A DNA stretch of 64,000 nucleotides from Lingula anatina (Eukaryota > Brachiopoda > Lingulata > Lingulida > Lingulidae): positions 1,246,728-1,310,727 of the forward strand of contig NW_019775968.1 in the NCBI RefSeq assembly GCF_001039355.2, given 5' to 3'. Position 1 is the stretch's first letter. Each line of letters begins with the position of its first letter. Under the pieces are notes generated by a model. It ran no database searches. It was not told the DNA's origin and was given only the letters and a program-made list of their open reading frames with translations. Of the stretch, positions 36,300-49,364 are shown one piece after another. A program made the position numbers and the translations under genes.

Positions 36300-37984
36300 T
36301 AATTATGCCTTCTACCACTGATGGCTGTTATGTTGACCTATATTATTACATTTTTTTTTGGACAACATGTGGACCCAGTGGATCCAGATAATGTTCTTCC
36401 TGAGGTGATTTTATAAAATGAGATGGTATACACTTCCTGATAATCATTGATGGAAGTCTGATGGAGTCTGATGATTTTGATGCTGTGCTGTACCTGAACT
36501 GCAATAGTCAATTTTTGTTTTTGGCCATTGCTTGACTTATTGTCATTATATTAGTGAAAAGTTTGTATTACTTTTACGCCTATCAGTTGGGATAAACGTA
36601 TAATACTAAAGAAGAAAATGGCATAATCAAATATTGTTTAACTTTTAAAAAGATTTGCTTTAGTTGTCATTTGATACCAAAATTTTTAAAAATTTTGTTA
36701 AAGTAATTATGGAACTGATTAAAGAATGAAAATGATTGTGATAAGAATATATCAAGTATTACTCCTAATTTCCCATTAAGAATCTCCACTTATATTTTGC
36801 AGCATGCAATTTTCTGGAATGCTTACAGTGTAGTGATATTAACGTTAGACCTAACTTTATTTGTTATTCAGGCACTAGTTTTAGAATTATTCTTTTTATT
36901 TTCAAATATCTGTGACTTTAGGGAGATAGATTTGTATTCAGACAACTTTTTTTATTCAGATACTGTTAAGATTTTTTTTGTTAAATGTTACTGTCCTGTT
37001 TTCTTTCTTAATTCAAACTCCACTGTTTTTAACGTTTTAGTTTTACAATTAAGGTGAAAAAAGGGATTTTTGATTATTACTATAACATTTTATTCAGCTT
37101 ATTAAGAGAATCTCGGCCTCAAAATCAGAGACAAATTTCATTTGTTTTGAAATATAATAATGAAAAAAATAAATAAATAAATGACAGCAGAACAATGCCA
37201 GTTACTATGTAAACTGAAGATCAGTTGTTAAAAAAATGTTTATTTGCAAGTAAAATAGATATCGATATTAAACAATAATATAGAGAATTAAATTCACTAA
37301 ATGAGTAATTAATAAAGTCTTTAATTAAAATTGTAAAGATGAAATAAAACATTTGGTACTTATAGGATATTTAAAAATACATTGATTCCTTTTTTAAAAA
37401 ACACACTAAAGCTCTGGGCAGTTTTTAAAATTAGTCAGTGCCCAAGGTATGAATGTCTTTGAAAACAGTATATTGTATGAATAAAGGATCATATTAAAAG
37501 CAATTTGATAGTAATGGGTATTATTTGTTCAGTTTCATATTGTTGGCTCATGCTTGTGTATATCATAAGAGTCCTTTATTTTAAGTACCAGCTCTTTGTG
37601 GATTAATTTGTGAACCAAAATAACAAGAATGTCAGTAATCCATAAAAGATTCTATATTAATTATGATAGTAGTAGTATTTATTTGCTTAAGAGGAGATAA
37701 TCAATTTTATGACACTAAATATGTGAACGGTTTGGTGATTTTCATTTAAAAATGAACATGAAATTCCGACATTCCTTAGATCTACTACAACCATGAAACA
37801 AACAAAAAAATGCCTGACGTTCTGTTGCCACCAGACCGATATTAAAAAAATCAAAAGCTGATTTAAAGAGAATTTAAAACAGAATGTGTTAGCTGTGTCT
37901 CTTTTGAGATAAACACATGTCACTCCTACCGCATTGTGCATATACATGTATTTCCGGAAGATAAGATTTGCACTTGCAGTAAAA
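36300..37984 (+). other. Intergenic region / 3' UTR before CNK
   Basis: AT-rich, no exon seen. It probably holds the 3' UTR of the C6orf89-like gene and the promoter and 5' UTR of CNK. The same sequence recurs at 43538-45206. Confidence 0.5.
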
Positions 37985-40900
37985 ATGGCATTCGTCAACA
38001 TTGCCATTTGGAAACCAGAACAAGTGGCAGAATGGCTCAAAGGTGAGATTTTATTGTCAGTTTATGGACGTAAGTTTAGTCAATATTTCTCCTTAGAAGT
38101 CCATGGCAAGCAACTGATTGTTATGGTTTAACACTTGTTAAAAGTTGTTTTTACCGTAGCTCCATTTATGCAGTTGTGTAAGGCCAAATAAACAGCGGGT
38201 GACATTCAGAATGAAAAATATAAGCTTTCTATTAAAATCTGATGCAATATAACTGTCTTGATCTGAGATACAGAAACGTTGAACACTCTCTGGGACAATT
38301 AAGGAAGCTCGAGCGCTACCTGTACCACTGCCATACAAACCATAGAAGTAGCTACTTCTATGTACAAACAAAACGTAATTACCTCAACCTAGATATACCA
38401 GTACTAGAACCCAAACTCTACTCCACCCCGGTAGACAGAATATTAGACTGATGATTAGATTGAATTAAAACTGCATACGAAACCACATTGTTTGCATCCA
38501 CTTCCAGTTTTCTGTATCTGACTGCCCAGGTATAAATACATGTAAAAGTATCATATCAGCTAGGGGTTTGACACCCACCTGTTACTTCACTGACTTTAAC
38601 TTATTCAAGCGTACCTTTTTAAAGGCAAACAAACTTGTATACAAACACTATTAAGACTGTTATCAATGAATTACAAATCAGGTAATGAAATAAGCTCTAG
38701 TTGTTAATGCTCATTTTCTTAGGCCTAGACGATGCCATGCTGCCATACTACCATTTCTTCCTGAATGAGTCCATTGATGGCAAGCATCTGATGTCACTGA
38801 CCTATGATGACTTAGACAGAATAGGCATTACCAAGATTGGTCACCAAGAAATGATTTTAGAGGCAACAAATTTGTTGGCATCTCTGGTGAGTAAGGAGTG
38901 TTTTAGTGTTACACATGTACCCTGACTTTCTGTAGAAATGTATCAACTTAATACTATCTATACTAGTATAACATACTGAGTATTCATGTACATGGATTAT
39001 GTGTAGATTAGATTATTTATTGAGAATCTTAGGATATAATTTTAATTTTGATATTTGTTATTTATTTTATTTTATTTTAATTTATTTTGAAAAGCATTTT
39101 GGGTTCAGGTTAAAATGGTTTCATATATGAGAAACTTAAGTGATAAATCTTTTAAAAATGAAATGTTGGAAAAGAGAGGTATTTGAATTTTGTAAGCAAT
39201 CGCTGTATTCCTTGGATTCAAAGTGTAGGACTTGAAGTCATGGGTCCTCCTGCTTTGCTCGTAGACATAGGCTAGACAGGCCCACAGTTACATGTATCTT
39301 AAAAACTAAAACACTAGAAATTTTTGTCGAAATAATACTGTCCTTGTTGTCACATTTTAGCACTATTCCTTGGAGTCAGAGCACCTGCAGTCACTGGCCC
39401 TCAAACTTGGAGGCAAGGCTAGACTGGTCCATAATCACTTGAGAATGAACATATCATTGAGGTCCTCAGTCAATGGCAGTGTCCATCCTGACTACCTCCC
39501 AACTGATGTCCTCTCTGATATCTCTCATGTTGTGACAACACTGAAAACTATGGTGTCATGGCTTGATAGGTGAGTTTTGTTGACGTATTTAGTTTGAGTA
39601 AATTACATTTTGAGTTATAAAATCGTAAGAGCTCTGTCAGTTGAACAATCTTGTTTTCAGTAATTTAAATATCATGTAAAGGAATATTGTTAAAGGAAGT
39701 GGTCNCTAGACAGGCCCACAGTTACATGTATCTTAAAAACTAAAACACTAGAAATTTTTGTCGAAATAATACTGTCCTTGTTGTCACATTTTAGCACTAT
39801 TCCTTGGAGTCAGAGCACCTGCAGTCACTGGCCCTCAAACTTGGAGGCAAGGCTAGACTGGTCCATAATCACTTGAGAATGAACATATCATTGAGGTCCT
39901 CAGTCAATGGCAGTGTCCATCCTGACTACCTCCCAACTGATGTCCTCTCTGATATCTCTCATGTTGTGACAACACTGAAAACTATGGTGTCATGGCTTGA
40001 TAGGTGAGTTTTGTTGACGTATTTAGTTTGAGTAAATTACATTTTGAGTTATAAAATCGTAAGAGCTCTGTCAGTTGAACAATCTTGTTTTCAGTAATTT
40101 AAATATCATGTACAGGAATATTGTTAAAGGAAGTGGTCTTCAGGGAGGTGTTGTGAAATTATCTTTGAGTGCCTCCTAAAATTAATTATTTGATCCCAGG
40201 CCCCCATTTGAAGATAGCAGTGATGATTACCTGTTAATGAGAAATGCCTTTGTGAAACTTGGCTTGGAGCTGACCCAAGCAGCCTATGATGACAGTGATA
40301 TCCTGGAGAGTGAAGAGAAGATTTTAACAGTGGTAAGAAAGAAGTCATCAGATCTGTTTAAAAAAAGGAGGGGGTCATGAAATGGATGATATATTGGATA
40401 CTGTATTTCAGCTTTCATGTTTGTTTCAACACTTTCAGTTTAGTACAGTAGATAGTGTATTTAATTTTCATTCCTCTTATATCTCCCCTTAAGCCATTAT
40501 TTATGTTGCATTTGTCTGTCAGTTATCTATAAAAGAATGAATTTATCAACAGTGCCCTAAACTTTGCATGGTTATGGAACTGAAAATAAGTGATTGCTTG
40601 TTAATACTCCATATAAGATAAGTTTAAGCCAAGCAATTTAAAGACATAGGTCAGTTTCTGCATAATAATTTAGGGTTTGACTGTTTATACATGTAGTGTC
40701 TTGTTAAAGAGCATTTTTTTCTCCTCTCCTTTGGACTAACTAGTAAAAAAAGGGTCTCTTCAAATGTAGTGTTTTTTATTCCAGTGTCGAATGATCTCAG
40801 ACAAATGTGATCATTTTATCCACACATCTAAGGATCCTCTTACTCTTCAGCCATGCTCTCTAGAGCTGGCAACCATCAGGAAGAAACCTGAGGAGGAACT

Positions 40901-42071
40901 GGTAGGTATCTCAGAAAATTCATTATATTGAAGGGCCCCTTCTGGGTAATCATAAAGGTCTTGCTGATATAAACCAAGTGTTCATATGTAGATCATGAGA
41001 GTGTTCCAGATAGGTACTGGCCTTGAAGTCAGGAGTGTCCTGTGACCCTTTCTGGTCATCTTGAGATTTTTTTATAACTGACTTTAGGCTTAGCTAAGAC
41101 TGCAAAACCTGGGTAGCTGGCTATGTAAAGTTGACTTGGTCTGTTGGTCTAAGAGTATTATATGAACTATTAGCCCTAAAAAATATAGGAAACATACTGT
41201 AAATGGGCTGATGACATCAGCTAGACTGATGACATCAGTTAGTTATTATTTAAGTAATTAATTTTCATCAAGTTTCGTCTCTTTTTTTATACCAAGATAG
41301 TAAGAATAATTCCTATTCTTTTTAGCTGTTATACACAGTTAGTACCACCTTCAGTAAGTCTTATATAATTAGTTGTCATCATTTTCATCAGTTGTCCAAT
41401 CAATTTATATACACTATATGTGAGGAACTATTAATTTATTACCAGGGTATGCATATCCAGTCCTCATACCTTGGCACGCACCTGATAGGAGGGGTAAAGG
41501 ACCAGTCTCCAGCTGACATCTGTGGAAAAATTGAGGAAGGAGATGAAGTCATCATGGTCAATTATCAGATGGTGGTAAGTATGACTTGGAGCACATCAAG
41601 TTTCAGTGTGTGATTATTTGGTAGGAAATTACTTACACAGTAATGTTTTTGTGAGATTTGTGTTTTTGTAAACGTCTTTTTATCTAGGTGTGATTTAGTA
41701 TTAGGCAGCATCCAGTTCATTTGCATCTTATATCTCTATTTGTAATGAAATTTCATAAAATGAAAAATATGCTAGTAGTATAATTTTCTACTTATAATAG
41801 TAGTTTTCACCATGTTCTAGGTTGGCTGGCAGCTGAAGAAATTGGTACAGATTTTGAGAGAGAAACCAAGAGAAGTCATTCTGATGCTTAAGAAACGTCC
41901 CAGACATGCTAATATCTTCGGCCAGCCAACTAATCGTAGGCGGCGCTCTCCAAACAAGAAGCCATCCACATTTCCCAAACTTCAGAAGAAGAGGTCTAGG
42001 GAAGACAAGAATGTGAGAACCCCACTACCACCAAACTTCCTACACTCTGAGCAGGAGCAGCTCTCTCCAAG
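37985..42071 (+). pseudogene. CNK exons 1-7, extra (allelic) copy
   Basis: Exons 37985-38042, 38723-38886, 39361-39569 (again at 39795-40003), 40200-40332, 40785-40901, 41446-41574 and 41821-42071 encode SAM, CRIC and PDZ regions identical or nearly so to the set starting at 45207. All frames are open, so this is not a decayed gene. It lacks the downstream exons because the contig ends at 42847 and restarts with older sequence. Reading through the exon-7 donor gives an immediate TAG after SPR, so unspliced message would end there. Best regarded as the second haplotype of the CNK 5' half. Confidence 0.8.
39271..40138 (+). repeat. Local duplication of CNK exon 3 across a single N
   Basis: 39271-39703 and 39705-40138 are near-identical and both contain exon 3 (209 bp, phase 0 to 2). 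Joining both copies of the exon in one transcript would break the frame, so only one can be real in a transcript. Confidence 0.9.
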
Positions 42072-42847
42072 GTAGAGGGTGTATTATTACTTATTTTGAT
42101 AATAGAAAAAACAGTCTATGAACAAATGCAGGCATGTGATGTGTAATGTGAATTTGTCAGGTGACAAATAGAGAGATGTACAGATTCATTAATGTGCATT
42201 TTCTTAGGTCAATATTGCTTAAAAAAAGCAATGAAGAATTTTAAAATACATTTAGAAAGTTGTACAGATGACGACATACAGAATATTTTGGGATGTTTTT
42301 TTTATCCATAATGCTTACTAGTAGATTAATGGGAAATTTGGCATGTCTAAACTGCTTTTTATTTGATGTTATCAAGTATGTGGCTGAGGTATGACTGAGA
42401 CTGAGTAATCATTTAAGGAAACGGCCTTAAAGAGGCATGTAGCTACCTGGGCATAGGTTCAGGTCATTGCTAACCACAATGTAATATGTTTTCAGCATGT
42501 TAGGTGCATAGAATGGCCATTTTACCACCTCCCTAGTATCTGGGAGCGTGTACGTACTTACGTTAACACTGTTCCATGAAATATTTGTTATGTATACATA
42601 TTTCCTGCCATATACTAAAGTCGGTGACTATTTATGAGAGAAGGGAACCATATGTTTGTTTTTGAGCACCAGATAGACCTCATTATGTTAGCAGTTGTAA
42701 AGAGTTTCAGGTGGATTTATAGCTGACTCTTAACAATCAACAGACATTAAAAAATATGATGTTACATGTACTTGCAGCAAAATTAGTTGTTGATTGTTAA
42801 AATTGTTATTGATATATAGAACTTAATTTAGTTCTTAATGTGGCCTN

Positions 42848-42987
42848 TGTCAGCCGGGCGGACACGAAAGTTAATTACCCCTTAAAGCTTGTAGTAGGTG
42901 GGGACGGACTCTTACGGGGGATTATCTGACAGTAATCTAGTGAGACTCCCCGCGGTGATAGATCGATCTAAAAGTTGTGAGAACAGA
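42848..42987. other. Unmatched GC-rich 140-bp segment at a contig edge
   Basis: It begins directly after the N at 42847 and ends where the repeat of 35750 onward begins. It contains words such as CCGGGCGGACACG and GACTCCCCGCGGTGATAG, clearly richer in GC than anything nearby. It is absent from the other copy of this intron. It may be a partial transposon or SINE present on one haplotype, or a chimeric contig end. No gene recognised. Confidence 0.5.
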
Positions 42988-45900
42988 GCCTTACTGTTGG
43001 AAAGAAATCATTGATTTGATGGCCATTACTGATTAATTTATATTTGTTCCAGATTTATACTGATAGTTCCTTGATTTGGTATGCACAGATTAAAGGAGCT
43101 GCAGAGATCAGAATTAAAGCATACAGTCCATGTAATGCCACATGCCCTGAACTAAAAACAACTCTTCATCCTGGGGAAATCTGTAAGTGGATGTGCAGTG
43201 TTTAATTCTGTAAAATGCGATTTCAAATTGGAAAATCTCATTTCCTAACTTAAAAAAGTCTTGATGTTGTTGTTTGTATGCTTTTAAAAGACATTTTTGT
43301 GAAGAGCCTAAAATTAATGATAATTGAAATTAATGTATTGTTATACATGAAGTAGAATGTCTAGTTTTGCACCTGTTCTGTGGTTTTGTTTTATAACTAA
43401 ATACTCATATATTTTCATTCACTTTTTCAGTGGTGGTGTCACAGATGCTATGGATGCTGGATGTAATGGTGAATGACCCCGGTGAAAGTATTGCCATTGC
43501 TGCTGGTGGGAAATATGATACTGTCCCCGCTGCATAGTAATTATGGTTTCTACCACTGATGGCTGTTATGTTGACCTATATTATTACATTTTTGTTTTTG
43601 GACAACTTGTGGACCCAGTGAATCCAGATAATGTTATTCCTGAGGTGATTTTATAAAAGGAGATGGTATACACTTCCTGATAATCATTGATGGAAGTCTG
43701 ATGATTTTGATGCTGTGCTGTACCTGAACTGCAAGAGTCAGTTTTTGTTTTTGGCCATTGCTTGACTTATTGTCATTATATTAGTGAAAAGTTTGTATTA
43801 CTTTTACGCCTATCAGTTGGGATAAACGTATAAAACTAAAGAAGAAAATGGCATAATCAAATATTGTTTAACTTTTAAAAAGATTTGCTTTAGTTGTCAT
43901 TTGATACCAAAATTTTTAAAAAATTTGTTAAAGTAATTATAGAACTGATTAAAGAATGAAAATGATTGTGATAAGAATATATCAAGTATTACTCCTAATT
44001 TCCCATTAAGAATCTCCACTTATATTTTGCAGCATGCAATTTTCTGGAATGCTTACAGTGTAGTGATATTAACGTTAGACATAACTTTATTTGTTATTCA
44101 GGCACTAGTTTTAGAATTATTCTTTTTATTTTCAAATATCTGTGACTTTAGGGAGATAGATTTGTATTCAGACAACTTTTTTTATTCAGATACTGTTAAG
44201 ATTTTTTTTGTTAAATGTTACTGTCCTGTTTTCTTTCTTAATTCAAACTCCACAACTTTTTAGTTTAACAATTAAGGTGAAAAAAGGGATTTTTGATTAT
44301 TACTATAACATTTTATTCAGCTTATTAAGAGAATCTCGGCCTCAAAATCAGAGACAAATTTCATTTGTTTTGAAATATAATAATGAAAAAAATAAATAAA
44401 TAAATGACAGCAGAACAATGCCAGTTACTATGTAAACTGAAGACTAGTTGTTAAAAAATGTTTATTTGCAAGTAAAATAGATATCGATATTAAACAATAA
44501 TATAGAGAATTAAATTCACTAAATGAGTAATTAATAAAGTCTTTAATTAAAATTGTAAAGATGAAATAAAACATTTGGTACTTAGAGGATATTTAAAAAT
44601 ACATTGATTTCTTTTTTAAAAACACACTAAAGCTCTGGGCAGTTTTTAAAATTAGTCAGTGCCCAAGATATGAATGTCTTTGAAAACAGTATATTGTATG
44701 AATAAAGGATCATATTAAAAGCAATTTGATAGTAATGGGTATTATTTGTTCAGTTTCATATTGTTGGCTCATGCTTGTGTATATCATAAGAGTCCTTTAT
44801 TTTAAGTACCAGCTCTTTGTGGATTAATTTGTGAACCAAAATAACAAGAATGTCAGTAATCCATAAAAGATTCTATATTAATTATGATAGTAGTAGTAGT
44901 ATTTATTTGCTTAAGAGGAGATAATCAATTTTATGACACTAAATATGTGAGCGGTTTGGTGATTTTCATTTAAAAATGAACATGAAATTCCGACATTCCT
45001 TAGATCTACTACAACCATGAAACAAACAAAAAAATGCCTGACGTTCTGTTGCCACCAGACCGATATTAAAAAAATCAAAAGCTGATAGAGAATTTAAAAC
45101 AGAATGTGTTAGCTGTGTCTCTTTTGAGATAAACACATATGTCACTCCTACCGCATTGTGCATATACATGTATTTCCGGAAGATAAGATTTGCACTTGCA
45201 GTAAAAATGGCATTCGTCAACATTGCCATTTGGAAACCAGAACAAGTGGCAGAATGGCTCAAAGGTGAGATTTTATTGTCAGTTTATGGACGTAAGTTTA
45301 GTCAATATTTCTCCTCAGAAGTCCATGGCAAGCAACTGATTGTTATGGTTTAACACTTGTTAAAAGTTGTTTTTACCGTAGCTCCATTTATGCAGTTGTG
45401 TAAGGCCAAATAAACAGCGGGTGACATTCAGAATGAAAAATATAAGCTGTCTATTAAAATCTGATGCAATATAACTGTCTTGATCTGAGATACAGAAACG
45501 TTGAACACTCTCTGGGACAATTAATAGGAAGCTCGAGCGCTACCTGTACCACTGCCATACAATGTACAAACAAAACGTAATTACCTCAACCTAGATATAC
45601 CAGTACTAGAACCTAAACTCTACTCCACCCCGGTAGACAGGATATTACACTGATGATTAGATTGAATTCAAACTGCATACGAAACCACATTGTTTGCATC
45701 CACTTCCAGTTTTCTGTATCTGACTGCCCAGGTATAAATACATGTAAAAGTATCATATCAGCTAGGGGCTGACACCCACCTGTTACTTTGCTGACTTTAA
45801 CTTATTCAAGCGTACCCTTTTAAAGGCAAACAAACTTGTATACAAACACTATTAAGACTGTTATCAATGAATTACAAATCAGGTAATGAAATAAGCTCTA

Positions 45901-48900
45901 GTTGTTAATGCTCATTTTCTTAGGCCTAGACGATGCCATGCTGCCATACTACCATTTCTTCCTGAATGAGTCCATTGATGGCAAGCATCTGATGTCACTG
46001 ACCTATGATGACTTAGACAGAATAGGCATTACCAAGATTGGTCACCAAGAGATGATTTTAGAGGCAACAAATTTGTTGGCATCTCTGGTGAGTAAGGAGT
46101 GTTTTAGTGTTACACATGTACCCTGACTTTCTGTAGAAATGTATCAACTTAATACTATCTATACTAGTATAACATACTGAGTATTCATGTACTCGGATTA
46201 TGTGTACATGTAGGCTAGACAGGCCCACAGTTACATGTATCTTAAAAACTAAAACACTAGAAATTTTTGTCGAAATAATACTGTCCTTGTTGTCACATTT
46301 TAGCACTATTCCTTGGAGTCAGAGCACCTGCAGTCACTGGCCCTCAAACTTGGAGGCAAGGCTAGACTGGTCCATAATCACTTGAGAATGAACATATCAT
46401 TGAGGTCCTCAGTCAATGGCAGTGTCCATCCTGACTACCTCCCAACTGATGTCCTCTCTGATATCTCTCATGTTGTGACAACACTGAAAACTATGGTGTC
46501 ATGGCTTGATAGGTGAGTTTTGTTGACATATTTAGTTTGAGTAAATTACATTTTGAGTTATAAAATCGTAAGAGCTCTGTCAGTTGAACAATCTTGTTTT
46601 CAGTAATTTAAATATCATGTATATATACAGGAATATTGTTAAAGGAAGTGGTCTTCAGGGAGGTGTTGTGAAATTATCTTTGAGTGCCTCCTAAAATTAA
46701 TTATTTGATCCCAGGCCCCCATTTGAAGATAGCAGTGATGATTACCTGTTAATGAGAAATGCCTTTGTGAAACTTGGCTTGGAGCTGACCCAAGCAGCCT
46801 ATGATGACAGTGATATCCTGGAGAGTGAAGAGAAGATTTTAACAGTGGTAAGAAAGAAGTCATCAGATCTGTTTAAAAAAAGGAGAGGGTCATGAAATGG
46901 ATGATATATTGGATACTGTATTTCAGCTTTCATGTTTGTTTCAACACTTCAAAATTTTCAGTTTAGTACAGTAGATAGTGTATTTAATTTTCATTCCTCT
47001 TATATCTCCCCTTAAGCCATTATTTATGTTGCATTTGTCTGTCAGTTATCTATAAAAGAATGAATTTATCAACAGTGCCCTAAACTTTGCATGGTTATGG
47101 AACTGAAAATAAGTGATTGCTTGTTAATACTCCATATAAGATAAGTTTAAGCCAAGCAATTTAAAGACATAGGTCAGTTTCTGCATAATAATTTAGGGTT
47201 TGACTGTTTATACATGTAGTGTCTTGTTAAAGAGCATTTTTTTCTCCTCTCCTTTGGACTAACTAGTAAAAAAAGGGTCTCTTCAAATGTAGTGTTTTTT
47301 ATTCCAGTGTCGAATGATCTCAGACAAATGTGATCATTTTATCCACACATCTAAGGATCCTCTTACTCTTCAGCCATGCTCTCTAGAGCTGGCAACCATC
47401 AGGAAGAAACCTGAGGAGGAACTGGTAGGTATCTCAGAAAATGCATTATATTGAAGGGCCCCTTCTGGGTAATCATAAAGGTCTTGCTGATATAAACCAA
47501 GTGTTCATATGTAGATCATGAGTGTTCCAGATAGGTACTGGCCTTGAAGTCAGGAGTGTCCTGTGACCCTTTCTGGTCATCTTGAGATTTTTTTATAACT
47601 GACTTTAGGCTTAGCTAAGACTGCAAAACCTGGATAGCTGACTATGTAAAGTTGACTTGGTCTGTTGGTCTAAGAGTATTATATGAACTATTAGCCCTAA
47701 AAAATATAGGAAACATACTGTAAATGGGCTGATGACATCAGCTAGACCAGTTTTAGTTTAAGTTATTATTTAAGTAATTAATTTTCATCAAGTTTCGTCT
47801 CTTTTTTCATACCACGATAATAAGAATAATTCCTATTCTCTTTAGCTGTTATACACAGTTACACCTTCAGTAAATCTTATTATATAATTAGTTGTCATCA
47901 TTTTCATCAGTTGTCCAATCAATTTGTATACACTATAGGTGAGGAACTTTTAATTTATTACCAGGGTATGCATATCCAGTCGTCATACCTTGGCACGCAC
48001 CTGATAGGAGGGGTAAAGGACCAGTCTCCAGCTGACATCTGTGGAAAAATTGAGGAAGGAGATGAAGTCATCATGGTCAATTATCAGATGGTGGTAAGTA
48101 TGACTTGGAGCACATCAAGTTTCAGTGTGATTATTTGGTAGGAAATTACTTACACAGTAATGTTTTTGTGAGATTTGTGTTTTTGTAAACGTCTTTTTAT
48201 CTAGGTGTGATTTAGTATTAGGCAGCATCCAGTTCATTTGCATCTTATATCTCTATTTGTAATGAAATTTCATAAAATGAAAAATATGCTAGTGGTATAT
48301 AATTTTCTACTTATAATAGTAGTCTTCACTGTGTTCTAGGTTGGCTGGCAGCTGAAGAAATTGGTACAGATTTTGAGAGAGAAACCAAGAGAAGTCATTC
48401 TGATGCTTAAGAAACGTCCCAGACATGCTAATATCTTCGGCCAGCCAACTAATCGTAGGCGGCGCTCTCCAAACAAGAAGCCATCCACATTTCCCAAACT
48501 TCAGAAGAAGAGGTCTAGGGAAGACAAGAATGTGAGAACCCCACTACCACCAAACTTCCTACACTCTGAGCAGGAGCAGCTCTCTCCAAGGTAGAGGGTG
48601 TATTATTACTTATTTTGATAATAGAAAAAACAGTCTATGAACAAATGCAGGCATGTGATGTGTAATGTGAATTTGTCAGGTGACAAATAGAGAGATGTAC
48701 AGATTCATTAATGTGCATTTTCTTAGGTCAATATTGCTTAAAAAAAGCAATGAAGAATTTTAAAATACATTTAGAAAGTTGTACAGATGACGACATACAG
48801 AATATTTTGGGATGTTTTTTTTATCCATAATGCTTACTAGTAGATTAATGGGAAATTTGGCATGTCTAAACTGCTTTTTATTTGATGTTATCAAGTATGT

Positions 48901-49364
48901 GGCTAAGGTATGACTGAGACTGAGTAATCATTTAAGGAAACGGCCTTAAAGAGGCTTATAGCTACCTGGGCATAGGTTCAGGTCATTGCTAACCACAATG
49001 TAATATGTTTTCAGCATGTTAGATGCATAGAATGGCCATTTTACCACCTCCCTAGTATCTGGGAGTGTGTATGTACCTACATTAACACTGTTCCATGAAA
49101 TATTTGTTATGTATACGTATTTCCTGCCATATACCAAAGTCAGTGACTATTTATGAGAGAAGGGAACCATATGTTTGTTTTTAAGCACCAGATAGACCTC
49201 ATTATGTAAGCAGTTGTAAAGAGTTTCAGGTGGATTTATAGCTGACTCAGATCAATCAACAGACATTAAAAAATATGATGTTACATGTACTTGCAGCAAA
49301 ATTAGTTGTTGATTGATAAAATTATTATTGATATATAGAACTTAATTTAGTTCTTAATGTGGTC
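42988..49364 (+). repeat. Large tandem block, copy B (continuous with the rest of CNK)
   Basis: Counterpart of 35750-42846. It continues past 49364 into unique sequence and the remaining CNK exons, so it is the copy that belongs to the assembled gene. Confidence 0.88.
43053..43537 (+). pseudogene. Orphan copy of the last two exons of the C6orf89-like gene
   Basis: Copies of exon 6 (43053-43182) and exon 7 (43431-43537) with intact splice sites and stop. The final codon before the stop is GCA (Ala) instead of ACA (Thr) in the first copy, an allele-like change. There are no upstream exons, because the block starts after a contig join. Confidence 0.85.

Larger units (their letters stand above)
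35750..42846 (+). repeat. Large tandem block, copy A (to be paired with 42988-49364)
   Basis: From the intron before the sixth exon of the C6orf89-like gene to past CNK exon 7, the sequence is repeated at 42988-49364 with about 1 % substitution by eye plus small indels. It ends at the N at 42847. Copy A carries a further internal repeat of about 433 bp across the N at 39704, and about 255 bp in CNK intron 2 that copy B lacks. Confidence 0.88.

Noticed and set aside
37687-38040. 117-codon minus-strand frame over CNK exon 1
   Set aside because: It is antisense to the SAM exon and its intron, with no conserved-looking content.
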